The translations under genes and the position numbers were made by a program. The notes under the pieces were generated by a model that saw only the letters and a program-made list of their open reading frames with translations, made no database searches and had not been told where the DNA came from. From Brachypodius melanocephalos (taxonomy: Eukaryota; Chordata; Aves; Passeriformes; Pycnonotidae), in contig VZSR01001479.1 in NCBI GenBank assembly GCA_013398615.1, positions 14,560,065-14,624,064 on the forward strand: a stretch of 64,000 nt of DNA. The letters are read 5' to 3'. Below, one piece after another: positions 24,013-36,500 of this stretch. Numbering within the stretch: the stretch's first letter is position 1; each line of letters starts with the position of its first letter.

Positions 24013-24413
24013 TGTAGAAATAAGTTACTCTTGTGATACAGTACATCCTGTATGATTCCATTGTTGAAGTGTTAAGTTTAAGTTAAACGTTGTTAAGTAC
24101 TGTTAAGTTTAAATGCTGTTAAGTGCTATCAGGCCTTTAGACCATATTCCTTTTTTATCCTTAGCCTTTCTATCCTTTTGCCACAAACACACACGCACAG
24201 AGTTTTTGGTTTATTTTGATTTGGATTGATTGACGCAGGATTTTAGTTAGTTGCTTTTCTTCAGTGTGCCTTAACCATTTAGTAAATAGCAGAGTGAATC
24301 TTGCCAACAAAAATTGTTGTGCTGTCGCTTTTATATCAAACCTGTTTTTGCTGATACCTTTGCCAATGATTCTTTAAGTGATCTCTCAACACTCATTCAT
24401 AACAATTCCATCA
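24013..24413 (+). mobile_element. LTR of an endogenous retrovirus-like element (probable)
   Basis: The 401-bp segment begins TGTAGAAATAAG and ends CCATCA, fitting the TG...CA rule for LTRs. It has a run of GTTAAGT units at 24069-24123, then TTTTTGGTTTATTTTGATTT, then GCTGATACCTTTGCCAATGA near the end. These resemble, in that order, songbird ERVL-type LTRs as I remember them. The 5-bp flanks (AGGCC and GAGAT) do not form a duplication, so the insertion is old, rearranged, or the left edge is misplaced. Family assignment is from memory. Confidence 0.55.
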
Positions 24414-24612
24414 GAGATCTGCTTGGAAGAATCCTATGAAATATGGCTCCAGAGGGAAGAGGAGTCCAGGAGTGATGAGTGCTGAGGAAAGGAGCATCTG
24501 AAAGCATAGGAAATCAAGCACAAGTGGCAGGAAGCCTGTATGCATGAGCAAGGAGTGTCAAACTGAATTCAGAAATTGAAAGGAAGTGTATGACATTGTA
24601 CAGGCTACTAGA
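24414..24612 (+). mobile_element. CR1 LINE ORF2 relic, downstream part
   Basis: CR1 resumes here with GATCTGCTTGGAAGAATCC, matching the consensus soon after the 'DFRRADF' motif where the upstream piece stopped. It continues through the 'GGAAATCAAGCACAAGTGGC' and 'AAGCCTGTATGCATGAGCAAGG' blocks, which encode the lysine-rich, PAWM-type linker ahead of the reverse transcriptase. It ends near AAAGGAAGTGTATGACATTG. It is in the same orientation as 23195-23357, so both pieces almost certainly derive from one copy. Confidence 0.8.
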
Positions 24613-24626
24613 TTGAATAAGGAAGA

Positions 24627-24830
24627 TTTTTCCTTCGCAAATCCATGCCGACTGTTGCCAATCACATTCTTATCCTTCATGTGTTTGCAAATGCTTTGCA
24701 GGACAGTTGCCTCCGTCAACATTCTAGAGACTAAGGTGAAGTTGGCCAGTCTGTAGTTCCTCGGGTTTTCTTTACTGTCATTCTTGAAGTTGGAGGAATA
24801 TTATTTCTGCTCCAGTCATCAGCAGAAATT
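24627..24830 (-). mobile_element. CR1 reverse transcriptase fragment, opposite strand
   Basis: Read on the minus strand, this encodes recognisable CR1 reverse transcriptase motifs: a 'DW..' start near 24825, NYRLANFTLVS (consensus NYRPVSLTS), then ICKHMKDKNVIGNSRHGFAK (consensus 'ISKHMKDK.VIG.SQHGF'). Frame shifts and substitutions show that it is dead. It directly abuts a plus-strand CR1 piece that covers the part of ORF2 just upstream, so the junction is either an inversion or two independent insertions. Confidence 0.85.
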
Positions 24831-25181
24831 GTTTGAATTCAAGTACCTGATTTCTATAAAAGTGTTTTAAAATTTCCATAATATTAAAAATAGCTCAAGG
24901 CCTCTTTCACATATATCATTGAAGTGTTACTGTATTAAGTTTCTCCTAAAAAGAAATTCCACCTTTTTAATAGATATTACAGGTAGGTACACTCAACATA
25001 GAGCAACTGCAAGTGAACATTATCTTATCAGTTAATGTGTGCAGTACATGCAAAATAGCTGGTATGTAGCTTATCCAAAACCTTTAAGGTAGCAGGATGG
25101 TTCTGAAATTATTTTGGTGGTCGTGGAAACAGTGCAAGTTGTTTTTTTACCCTTTTTATTTTTTTCTGGGTGTTTTATTTT

Positions 25182-25213
25182 TTCTGGTTATGAGGTGCTT
25201 TTCTGGTTATGAG
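25182..25213 (+). repeat. Short tandem duplication at a CR1 border
   Basis: TTCTGGTTATGAG occurs at 25182 and again at 25201, immediately before the CR1 3' fragment begins. This is a small local duplication, and the offset is 19 bases. Confidence 0.7.
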
Positions 25214-25214
25214 T

Positions 25215-25428
25215 GTGTCCAGGTTTGGGCAATGAAGCGGGTGAAGGGTCAGGAATTGGAACAGGCTGTCCAGGGAAGTGGTTGAGTCACCATCCCTGGA
25301 GGTATTTAAAAGAAGTGTAGATGTGATGCTTAGGGACATGCTTTAGAAATGGACTTGACAGTGCTGGGTTAATGGCTGGGCTTGATCTTAGATGTCTTTT
25401 CTACCTTAAATGATTCTATGAGTCTATA
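25215..25428 (+). mobile_element. CR1 LINE 3' end
   Basis: This is a well-preserved CR1 3' untranslated region. It contains GGAACAGGCTGTCCAGGGAA, GTGGTTGAGTCACCATCCCT, GGAGGTATTTAAAAGAAGTG, the block 'gcttagggacatg', GTGCTGGGTTAATGG and the tail GATTCTATGAGTCTAT. The tandem 'attctatga' tail is the hallmark of CR1. It is less diverged than the other copies, so it is probably a younger, independent insertion and not part of the ORF2 relic to its left. Confidence 0.95.
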
Positions 25429-28400
25429 ATTTACTGTGGATGCTATAGTAAACCGTAGTAAGAGAGAGAAAAGCATAATTTTGTGATGGCTGCTGTGCTG
25501 TCTGATACAGATGCCTGCAAAAAATCCAAGTGTATGCTGAGAAGCTGCCTCTGTTCCTCCTCAACATTTTTGTGAGCATGGCTCCACTTGTGCTCCCCAA
25601 AACTGAGTGAGCATGTATTGGCAGCATCCCCAGCAGTGCTGGCCTGGCCCTCTGAGACCAGGGTGGACCTGTTCCCCAGCCTTTGACAGTGCTCCTCCCC
25701 GAGACAAGCCTCTGAGGACCATTCATATCCCCCCCGACTGCTGGAACTGGCTGCTCTCACGTCTGCCTTTTTTTTTTTTGTTTTCATGAGGTGTGACTCA
25801 TCAGAGTCATCAAGCAGCAACCTCGTAAAAATGGCTTTTCTAGAGCCATGGAAACCACAAGATCCCATTACAAGCCGTTTCATTTTCAGTGACTAATGGA
25901 AGGTCACCAGTAATGAACAAGAGGAAATTCTTAACTCTTTCTCAGGTTCCCTTTTTCCCATTTAGTAAAAACATAGTTTACTAGTAAATGAAATTCAGCT
26001 CAGGTGGGTATTCTTTGTACATGCTTCACCAGTGCCTGGCTAGTTGACAGAAGACTGCCAAATATCTGTTCAAGCTTCTAGGTTGCTTTCCTGCAAAAAG
26101 CATATGCTGCTTGTAAGATACGTTTTGACTACTTCAAAAGTCTCAAAACAGCTGTTTTGGCTTTTTTAAAATTCTTTTCTTTTTAATTTCCATTTGTGAT
26201 TTTATAACTCATGTAAGTGAAAATGGTAAGCAGCAAAGTATCAGGGTTTCAGATTGCATTCAGGAGCAGCTTAGCAGACTTCGTGACCAGACAATAGAGC
26301 AAGCTGGTGAAGTCAGTGTAGCCAAGTCCTGCAGTTAAAACTGCAGAGCTGGGAATCTGGAAGTCTCACTCATTAATTTAATTGCAGCATATTAAGAAAT
26401 GAAGAGGGTAAGAGGACAGACACAGAAACACACATCTGAGCTTAAAAAAAAAATGGAGCTGCGTGTGCTGTTGGCCCTATTAATATGATTCAACATGGGC
26501 CAGCTTTCAGACCTATGAAGAGATCTTGTAAAATTAATGTGAGCAATATGCTGAAAAATAGAGGTATGGGACTCATAAGCAAGAGCTGGGAACTAAGTTT
26601 ATGGCTGTCAGGATGGGCAGGACTGTGAAGTGGAGGGCTGTCAAGCATCATATGCACTTTAATTATCAAGTGCTTTTTTATGGCTGTTGGGGGCCTCTTC
26701 AACTTAGAACCATTATACAAGAACCATGTGCAAGAGTCTGTGGTGCAATGGGCTCTGCATTGTGCCTCATGCTGAAGGAGAGCTGGTGCTGAGGTTGGAG
26801 ACCTACCCAGCCAAGGCTTCATTAAGTGACCCTGAAGTCAGCACAAGCATGTGTGATATAATGCAAAGGATTGTATGTTATATTTTTCTCCCTCGTTCCC
26901 TATCTTGCGTTCCCCTGTTTTCAGCTCAGTTCAGGCCTCAGGGATAATGGCAGGTGGGTCTGGACTGGACACCAGTGGCAACTTACACCATGCCTGTTGG
27001 CTACTGACTGAAATCAATTGCTCTACCTCAATTTCCAGCAACAAAGTATTTGGTCTTGAATCTACTTGGGACGTGGCACTTCTCCATTTTCCCACCTCAT
27101 CAAATTTCCAAAAGCATCCCAAACTCACCCATGGCTTACCTCCATAGTAAGGGATGAACAGATTTATGGAAGCTCAAAACAGCACAAGTGGGATGATTTT
27201 CTATTTTTTTTTTTTTTTACTTCTTCCTTTGCCTTTGTATAGGAAATTTCTAGAAATGGCTTCTAATTGCAAGTGAGGAGCTAAGTCTTAGGGCCAAATA
27301 AGCACCTCTGCAGTTCCTCCCAGCCACAGTCTGCAGGAATTTAGGGAGCTGTCTAACCACAGTGATGATGCTTCTTCCCTACCTCAGGTGGCTGGTACCA
27401 TTATAGGATTTCTTTTTTGAAACTTGGCCAAAAGCTCTTCTGAAAGCTTTCTATATGGAAAGTATGAAGAGGAGCAAGGATTTTAAATCCAACCCCTGAA
27501 CCTTCTGTGGCCTGATGTGGGAGAACCCTATCATTCAGAAAGAGACGTGGACTCCCCATTAGCCATCTGGTATTGCACCTGACTTCTGGACCACTTGGAG
27601 AAATCCTTGCCAGAGAGTGTTGTCCCAGGTCTGAAAACGAGATCCCCTTTCCAAGCCAAGTGCTGTGCCCATCTGGGGTCACCAAACTGTGAATTCTTGT
27701 GGATGTTGTGGAGAAGCTGTGAGTCACAATTATAATTTCCTACAGCATCACCGTGTGTGAGTTACTGCTTGGGGCTGTATAGAAGCAAAGGCTGTGCCAC
27801 CTCCAAGAACACACATGGTGAAATCAAGGGCTTATTCTCAGGTGACTGCATCTTCAAAGAAGCTGACTAAATTAAAAGTGCAGTGTCAGAATGTCTGAGT
27901 CCTTTGGAAGTCCAGCTCAGTCATGCTGTTTAGTATCTATGTACCTGTCACTTTGCTTTAGTTTCATCAAGTAAGGACAGGAGATGAAAACCAAGAAAAG
28001 AGCTCAAGTGACCCCATGTGGGATAAATGGAACACACTGACAGACTAGAGGCAAGGGCAAGCTTCCCTGACTACAGCAATATACAGCTGATGGATGTGAT
28101 GAAACACACAAATGCTTCTGTCCTATGGTTTTCTGGTGGATGAAAGGGGATGAGAAGAGAGTTATTTCAGGCTTCTCTTTGTAAAGTCTTTCATAATGCA
28201 GATGGCTTCTGCATGGTCTTCAGTACCAGCAAAATAGGTTTTTCTTAGGCGCTTTAGAGAAAAGTATAAGAACATTTCAACATCAAAGTGATGACTAACA
28301 CCATTTTCTTTCCTATATGCTGTTATTGATCCTCTTAATGGCCCTCATTTATTGACTTCCTTTTTGCTGTACCATTGACTCCTGTTATGAGTCTAGAGGT

Positions 28401-31400
28401 TATCTGGCTAAAGATGAATGTAGTTATACTTTTGTTGGCTTGTGTCTGTTGTTTTACGTCTTACAAACTGGGAATTTCCTACAAGAAAACCATCAAAGAA
28501 AATAATTCTATCCCACACTGCGATGGCGAGTCCTGAAGAGAAAAGTAGGCTGCCTCATTTTAGTACAGAACTGCAAGAGTTGATCTGGGGATGCCCAAAG
28601 ACGTGCCAGGCTGCTCCAGAGGTAGAAGTCATTCAAATGCAAGAATGAAATGGGACATCAAGTTTCTATGAAATGGAGCTTAGATGCTGCAGTCAGCTCT
28701 TTGCCTGGCATCAGAAGTAACTACTGACAAAATCAATGTGATGTGCTGTGCAGGGAACTGTATATCACAGTATCCATTCAAATGCACTTCAATGCTGAGC
28801 ATTTGAAGACTTAATGTTGTACAGCTTCTGTCAGGAGCAGAAATGGGGACACAGAGAATGTGAGTTGGATCTCTTCCTGGGACGTTGATTTGGATTGGAA
28901 TACCAATAAAAGAGAAATGGTCTCCCAATGATGGAAGATTTTGTGTTGAAACAAAGCGTATGCAAGTATGTACACAACACATAGCAACTGATGGAAGATG
29001 ATCAGATAAAAATGTTGATGTGAAGACCAGGTAAAAATCCAGTTTTGGGCCTAGTGATCTTACAGAAATGAAACACAATCACCCAGAGACTATTTTAAAC
29101 AGTTATTTCATAAAAGCTTACCTTGCCTTGACCTTTTAAAACTTGCCATTGATGTAAAAATGTGGCAAGTTAATTAATTAGAACTCTCAATTCAAATTTC
29201 ACTTTGGCAGTTTCAGGTAGGTCATCAGCATGACTTTAAGGACTACTGCAATATGTTGTAACACAAGCCTGGAGTTAATATGTAAATCTTTGTGATATAA
29301 TATCCTACAATCTAATGTACATTGGCACTCATCAACTTCTGCCTGAAGGGATGGTTTAGTAGGCATTTGCTTAAGATCCTGAGGTTATCCTAGAGATAAG
29401 CACCAGTCATGAGTGGACCAAAGCTATCCTAAGATATTCAAGAAGCACACCCACTAAAGACTGCAGGTGTGCTCTGTCCATCTGTGCCTTGGCAGAATAT
29501 AAAACTCAACATCACCTGAAGCTGACGTTGTTATAAGTGCTTCTTGGAAGGGCTGGCACATATGAGATCATTTTGGCTTTCCCTGCAAACACCTGTCATA
29601 CAACGTGCACAATGAACTTGGACAGAGTTTTTAAATCTTGTGTAGTGCCAGGTGGAGAACAGACATAGTGATGTGCATGAGAAAGGTATTTTTCACTGTA
29701 GATGAGACTGTTAGACAAGAAAGAACTTTAATGTTGTCCTTCACTGAGAAGGTTTTTGCTCTGAACTTAAGTAAGTCCTGGAAATTAAAAAAATCATACT
29801 CTCCATACCCTTTTAAAAATAATAATAAAATATAGTTTAACTGAAGACATTTGAGCACTGATTTGGTACTGAGTATTAGCAATGTACTTCTGCACTGAAT
29901 CCACTGCCTCTGTTGCATTGGACAAACTGGGAGTGTAGTTTCTCTTTTTTCAGAGGAGCATGGTTTTCCCTCTTGCTTTTGCTTGACTGGCTAACAGCTT
30001 AATTCAGAGTGAGCAAATCAGCTGAGACATAAGGACCTAAAGACATCAAAATAGAGATAAGTATCAGTGTTCACAAAAGTTTTTTTGTAAGAAGCAGTCT
30101 GTGGACATTCCCAGTGCTTCTGGTTACTGAAAGCCCTGTTTTGCAGACTTCAAGCCATGGCAATGCATTTGTTATTTGTTTCCTTGGCATCTAGCAGATT
30201 CCGGAATATCCTTTTGTTATTTTCTGTCTCTTGTTTCCTTTTGCCTCCCCAGGACCCTTGGGCAGGAGGGTCTACCCTCCTACAGGAGATCTCCACCCTC
30301 ACTGTGGAGGGAAATAGAGGGGCTGAGGGAAACTTCTGGTGGAAATGAAATCCGAGCAATGACACACTGTGAGGAAGACATTGCATTGAATGGAGGCCAA
30401 CAGAGTACTTGGTGCCCTTTTAGCACCCATCTGCAGCACTCCACTCACTTCTCTGCTTTTCCTCATGAAGAATCTGCTGCACAACAACCAAGGTAGGAGG
30501 AGAAGAGCCAGCCCTTAATCACATTGGAATAAAGGAAGATTACCACTGGGCTTTACTGAAAAGGTGGGGAAAGCCGAAGATACAGGGAAGGTAAAGACAG
30601 TAGAAGACATCAAGGTGCTGCCCCACAGAACAAGAGGCTCCTAAAGGTCCCAGTCCTTCAATAAGGAAAGGCTTAGTACTTGGCCAAAGGCTTCTAAAAC
30701 CGTACATGTTTAGACTGAAATGGCCTAACAGCATGGCTCCTGTCTTCTCTGAAGTTAATGACGGTCCAGGGCATGCAGTGCCAGGTAGGACCAAGCCAGT
30801 GGTGTGTGCATCTTGGGGGAGAAAGGCTATTGCATTCTCCTTGGTACTGGGCAGTGAGTGATCTGCCCTGGGAGTTTGTGTGTGTGTTGTAAATACCAGT
30901 GATGGCAGTGGTGTCTGTACAAAGCCTCCAGGAGTGTGATCTCTGCTCAGACAAGAGACTAAGAACACACATTTGCCAAGTGATCGCAGGATATCCTGGG
31001 CCTTCCCTGATTTGTCTTTTGACATGATTTATGTCCTGTGTCTGAGCGGACAAAAAAGTTGTCGCACTATTTAATGGCTGTTTCTAATTTTGAATTTTTT
31101 TTTTTTTTGTCTGGGCTTTGTGAATAAGGCTTAGGCTCTTAGAGCTGAGCCTGAGCTCACAGCTCCTCTGCAGTGTTGCCCCACAGGCTTGACATAATGA
31201 GGAGCACTAAACCTAGATTTTGTTACCAAAGTGAAAATGCCTCTTGGTGCATGTGTACAACCACAATTTTTCCTCTGTATTCCGTTGTGAGAATGAAGTT
31301 GTGACTGCAGACTGACAGGTGATGTAGTACCACTGGACTGCTGTCTGTGTGCAGGTGTGAAGCTGTCACTCTGTTGCTGTGGTGTTGAGTCACACATTGC

Positions 31401-33244
31401 CATCAAGCTCCTCCTGTCTCACCACCATTCCTTTCCATGAAAGCATGAATGTGCTTCAAGACATACATGGTACAAAGAGGTGTGTGTGCATGTGTGCCAT
31501 CCACTGCTCATGTGGTGCACAGCATCCTTTAAAAGGCAGGTCACACTTTAGAATTATTATTGAAAATCTTTAGTTTTAAGAAGTGATTAGAAGCATTATT
31601 TTGTATAAATGCAGCTTTATTCAGTAATTCACATTACTAAAAGTACTTACTTCCTTAAGACTCTACTTGTATTTTTAATTTATAGTAGCAGGTACAAAAG
31701 CAAACTGCCATTTTGTTGCATGGCCATTTCCAGTCCTCCAGTCTAATTTTTCTAGCCCAGTTTGGTCTATTGTTTACAGTACAAGGGAAGTGAACATGAG
31801 TGGATGAAGAAATGGGGGTGGGAGGGAATATGGAGGATGTCAGAATTCCCTTGTCCCAGGCTCAGCCCTTGACAGGACTTGGGAGGGGCAAGTAAAACTC
31901 CAGGAAGAATGGGTTAATGGCAGATGCTTTCATTTTCCAGCTTCAAACTGTGTTGTTATTTTTAAGTCCTTGGAAGAGATTAATTGGGTCAAAATAATTC
32001 AAAACCACACAATGTACTGATCTTTTGTTGGAGCCCTGAGAAGTAGCCCATGTGCCACATAAGTTGAAACAAATTAATTTTAGAGCTAGTCCATCTGCTT
32101 TGAGCTTCCTGACTTGAGAAATGAAGGATTTTAAGATGTCTTTCACGCTGGAGTGCTCTGAGACCTCATTTAGTAATGCTTTTAATACAGTTTTGGTCTT
32201 TAAATGAAAAGCTCAGTAGAAGGACAAGTGACTGCAAATAGTAAAGCACAATCATCTCTCATTTTAATAATCAGTGATTTTATATAAATGATAATAACAA
32301 CCAGTTCATTCTGCCTTGTCTCTATGGGTATTTGGTTTCAGAGGAGAAGGCTGCAGCCTGACAAGCAATGCAGTGTCTGTTTACCATTTGGCGTCTTCAC
32401 AGGGATTGGATGTGGCAGCATCTTGCAGTCATGACTGCTGCTTGAGCCAGCTAGGAGGTTAAATATTTCATTATGATGGTTATGATACTTGCATTGATCT
32501 CATGTGGATTTGTAATTAAAGGTATCACAAAACAAAACAACCCTCCCCCAAACAATTGTGTGTGTCTAAATCACTTCCGTATGTTTCTTGTTCCAAATTC
32601 TGTATGGATTTCTTTTTAATGTAACTCTTGGCATGACAGAAACGATGCTGGTTACACTGTTGGTATGGTGAGCCTAGATTGTTTTCAGTGACACCAAGTG
32701 TGTTGGGATGGACTGTGAATTACTTGTCAGTTCTTGACAAGTCAAAGCTTAATTGCTGATCAAATGTTTAAAATATGACTTGTATTAGCAATGGGTTTTG
32801 ATATAAATTCTTTCTTGAGACCGTTAGGCAAGAAGCCAAAGAACTGGCAGTGCTGCAGCTCTGCTCAGCAGCTGCAGTTTGGAAGTCAGCTCCAGGCTTC
32901 TATTCTGGACTGAAATTCTCAAGTTTTTCAGATTTTTTTCTTCCATTTTGGTGGGAATTACTGAAAATAGCTTTAGGTCAATCTGAAATAGCTTCCTTCC
33001 TCTCCCTTCCTATTTTTCCTGGCCAGTTTATGAGCCAACCAATCAGTTATTATGCAGTTCTCTCTATTATGTTCTGTATAAATCCATAGTTCCTACCAGA
33101 TTGTTCTCCATCACTCCACCTTCTTTCAGCAGTCATGGGCAAATGGTCATTGAATCCAAATATTTATTGTGAATATTTCTGCAAAAAAGCAGACTTTTAC
33201 CTGTGCAACCATAGAAGATGAGAAAGTAAACCAAAACAGAAATT
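25429..33244. other. Non-coding stretch, no gene recognised
   Basis: This is unique sequence with poly-T and poly-A tracts near 25769, 26443, 27208 and 31098. I saw no recognisable exon, RNA gene or transposon. The open frames here have compositions typical of random frames. Confidence 0.6.
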
Positions 33245-33250
33245 TTTATT
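33245..33250 (-). promoter_or_regulatory. Possible polyadenylation signal
   Basis: AATAAA lies on the minus strand about 230 bases after the stop codon of the candidate terminal exon at 33476-33569. It is followed by T/G-rich sequence that could serve as a downstream element. The hexamer is common in AT-rich DNA, so it counts only together with that exon. Confidence 0.2.
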
Positions 33251-33475
33251 GAATTCAGTTCCAAACATATTATATTTTTACAGATGAATCTATCTTTACT
33301 TCCTGTTTTTGTGGAGACTATCAGCCCATCAATACCATTCTTCTCTTCTTCTGACTTGTACATGCCTCTCTTGACAACGTAGAGTGCAAACCTATTAACC
33401 ACACTCCACCGAAGTACTGTTAATCCAATAGATAGGTCACTGCTGAGTCTGGGAAAGAGGAGGAGAAAGAGAGGT

Positions 33476-33569
33476 TTACTGTGTGAAGAGATCACCAGCA
33501 TTCTCTAGGAGCCCACTGGTGATGTTTTCTACTCCATCAGCACACCGAGGTCGAACTTTCCTTCTGCAG
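33476..33569 (-). CDS. Candidate 3'-terminal coding exon, product unknown
   Basis: On the minus strand a long T-rich tract ending CACCCACAG at 33570 forms a strong acceptor. It is followed by 30 open codons and a TAA stop at 33476-33478. The predicted C-terminus starts with a basic stretch (CRRKVRPRC) and ends in an acidic helical-looking segment (GLLENAGDLFTQ). A second acceptor-like site, TCTTTCCCAG, and an AATAAA at 33250-33245 follow, so the region could be a short terminal exon plus 3' UTR. No family is recognised and the upstream exons would lie to the right. Confidence is low because one exon alone cannot be verified. Confidence 0.2.
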
Positions 33570-36500
33570 CTGTGGGTGAAAAAAATAGATAGCAGTTAAT
33601 CCAGGATTAATGCTATCAAATTCCCTTAACATGGAGTTATGCATTCAGGATAGATGTTCCCAGGGCAGCCCAACAAATAGGTCATTTATCTATATTAGTA
33701 CAGCCATTCAAAGGCTCTTCAGGCTTCTTGTTCAGGACCTTTTGCTTACCCTAAAAGCAGGATGTGAAATCTTCTAGTTCCAGTGGCTGGCAAAGGAGAC
33801 TGACCTATGGTCTCTGTAAGCTCCCACTGCTGTGCTCAGCTTCTCAGCAGATTCCCAGAAGTAGCTGTTTGAAGGTGTGCACCGTAGAACTTGGTGCTTT
33901 GTGGCCAACAGGGCCTTTCTCCAGAGCAAATTCCTTTCTCCTTTTCCTGGCTAGATGTTCCCCTGAGCTCATTTCTTTACCTGTACTGTCATTGCCTGGA
34001 CTTTGTCTTCAAGTTAATCTCATCAGTTAATGATTATATCAAGTTTGAAAAGCCCAAGTGCTACAATTCATCAATTCATTATTATTTCTTTTGTTTTCTC
34101 CCTGACACTGTCTCCAAGTTCAGATCACAGGATCTCTCTGTGTAGCCACATCTCCCTCTGTAGCTTATTGTCTTGCATCCAAACAACTGGTCCCTGTTTT
34201 CAGCTCAGCTGCTGCCTGTTTAACTCCTGTGTTGCTGGAAATATATGATGGAACCAGGGAGAATTAAACACTGGTAATTCCTTCATATCATAATTACAGA
34301 ACTGGCTTTGCGGGTGTTTGTAAAAGGCACTGGATACACGTCTGGTCCATTCCTGCGCTGTATGTGAGCGTGTAGCACAGTGTTACCTTCTGGTAAGTAA
34401 AATCTCTCTCTTTCCTTCTTTCCTACCTGTCAGTTGGATACAGACCCCTGCCTCCCCCAGGGTCCTTCATGTTTTCTCACCAGAAAATCAGAAAAAGCAA
34501 GAACACGCCAAACATAGATGAGTTTTGGGAATGTGAAGTTGTGCTAGATACTTCTGTGGAGCTTGTGTGAGTTGTTAAAGGAGAATTTTGCTTTTGCAGT
34601 TTCATTTTCCCACACCCCAAGTTACCCATAATTAGGGTAATTTTTTACACAAGTTTTTACTCTTCTGGTGTAAAGGCTGCATCAGACAAATACCAGGTCA
34701 TTGCTCCAGAGCATGGGGTTTGGAGTTGTTTGTGCAAGGATCTTGTAAGCATAAAATCACAAACAACAGCTTCTGCTTTGGAAACAGTCCAACCATTTTG
34801 CTGAAAAAACCCATAAAAACAATTTAGGCAAAGCCATCAGGGTTAATTCAAACCAAGTGGTTACAGTCTGGGAAAAAAACAAACAAACAAGCACCATGGG
34901 AGCAGGAAGCTCTTAGTACCAGGCTTCACCATATGAAAGAAATTGGTTATTCTGGAGTGCCTGAAAACATCCAGCAGTCCATTTAAGGACAGAAAGGCAG
35001 CAAAGCCCCCACTCTTTTGTGGTAGTTTTGCTTCCTGAAGGACAGATCTATTTCTGACTGTGATGAGTTCAACTAAACTGCTCCCATGTGGTATCCAATG
35101 TAATGCTTTTAGTGGGTGCAAATCAGTCTGCAGCTGGCCAGATTTTCTTTCCTGTGTTCCTTGTGGCTGGCACCGGTGACACTTCATGTTAAGGGGGAAG
35201 ACCCAGTGAAGCATAGCATGGCATTGCTTGTTTTCCTCATCTCTTAATTTTCCAGGCTGATAAATGTGGTAGATAAGATGCACACAACAATTACTATTAA
35301 GGTTTGCAGCTGGAGCAGCTTAGCAACAGAATTTCCCTGCAACCATGAGGACTCAAATCAGTCATGAAATCCCAAGGCAGCCTCTGTGTTGGTCTTTGTG
35401 GCAGCACAGGACACTTTGGGGGAGTGCTCCTCCCTGGTACTGCTGTGTCCTGGGTTGATCCCTCTCCAAATGCAAGTTTACCAGCAGAGCTCTCAGCTCT
35501 CAGACCCCCAACCAACACCTGTGGATCTTGCAACCTGCAGGGACATGTCTCAGGGTACTCTTGATGTATCCAGCAGCCTGCACTTCTTCTGTCATCTTTT
35601 TTCTTCCACGTCAGACATTTCCTTTTTTCTGACCATCACATATTGTGCTTCTCTCCAATCTATTGAATTTTTCCATTTCACTTTCCCCTCTTTGTTCTTC
35701 TCCATTCCCAGATCCTGCTTACACTTGTTTGTTGTCCTACAGAGGAAGACAACACAGGACAAAAGGGCCATTAAACTGTGAAATTAGCTGTCAAAATTAA
35801 CCAAGTTAACCAAGCTGTGAACTCACCAGGTTTCAGAAGATAATGAAACACTTTGAATATGATGCTTGGATAGCTTGGGGGAGAACAGTGGCTTTATGGA
35901 GGCTTTTGACTTTATTTCAGGTAGTGAAATTAGCTCTCACCTGTCGCTTTTCCATTCCCAGCAACTCCTACCTCTGACTTCATTCTCAAACTTTCCTGTT
36001 TCACCCATGCTGTTTGCTGAGTTGCTTTGGCTGGGGACAGGACCTGTTTGTATTAGCACAGGTTGGACAAGTTTTGGTTTTTTTTCCAGGACATATGCCA
36101 GTTGTGACAGGATTCTCTAACCCCTTGAGTTAAAAATCAAGAGTTAGTGAACACAGTGGCCTTATCCCAGCCCCAGACCCTTCTGCACACATCGCACTTC
36201 AGTGAAACAGTCTCTTGTCAGAGCAGCCATCCAGCCTGCCCATGTTTCTCTTCCACAAACTTCACTTGTGGTCTTTTTCCATGCTCAGGGGCACAGCAAG
36301 ACCTTCTCCAGCAGAACTGCTGCCCTGCTGAATCCAATCACACCTGTAGCTCAGAAATTCAAACTTCTGCTTTAATGAAAAATTTGAGGTGGTTTCTGGT
36401 GGGGAAAAAAAAAGCTCACTGTAGCTGTTCCTTTTGGCTCAGTGACCTTTTTATCCCCTAAGTGCTGTCTTGAACCTGAAGCACCTCCAGCATTTAGGAG

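Noticed and set aside
30540..31025. 161-codon minus-strand open frame
   Set aside because: There is no recognisable motif, another overlapping frame is equally open, and the length is within chance for this window.
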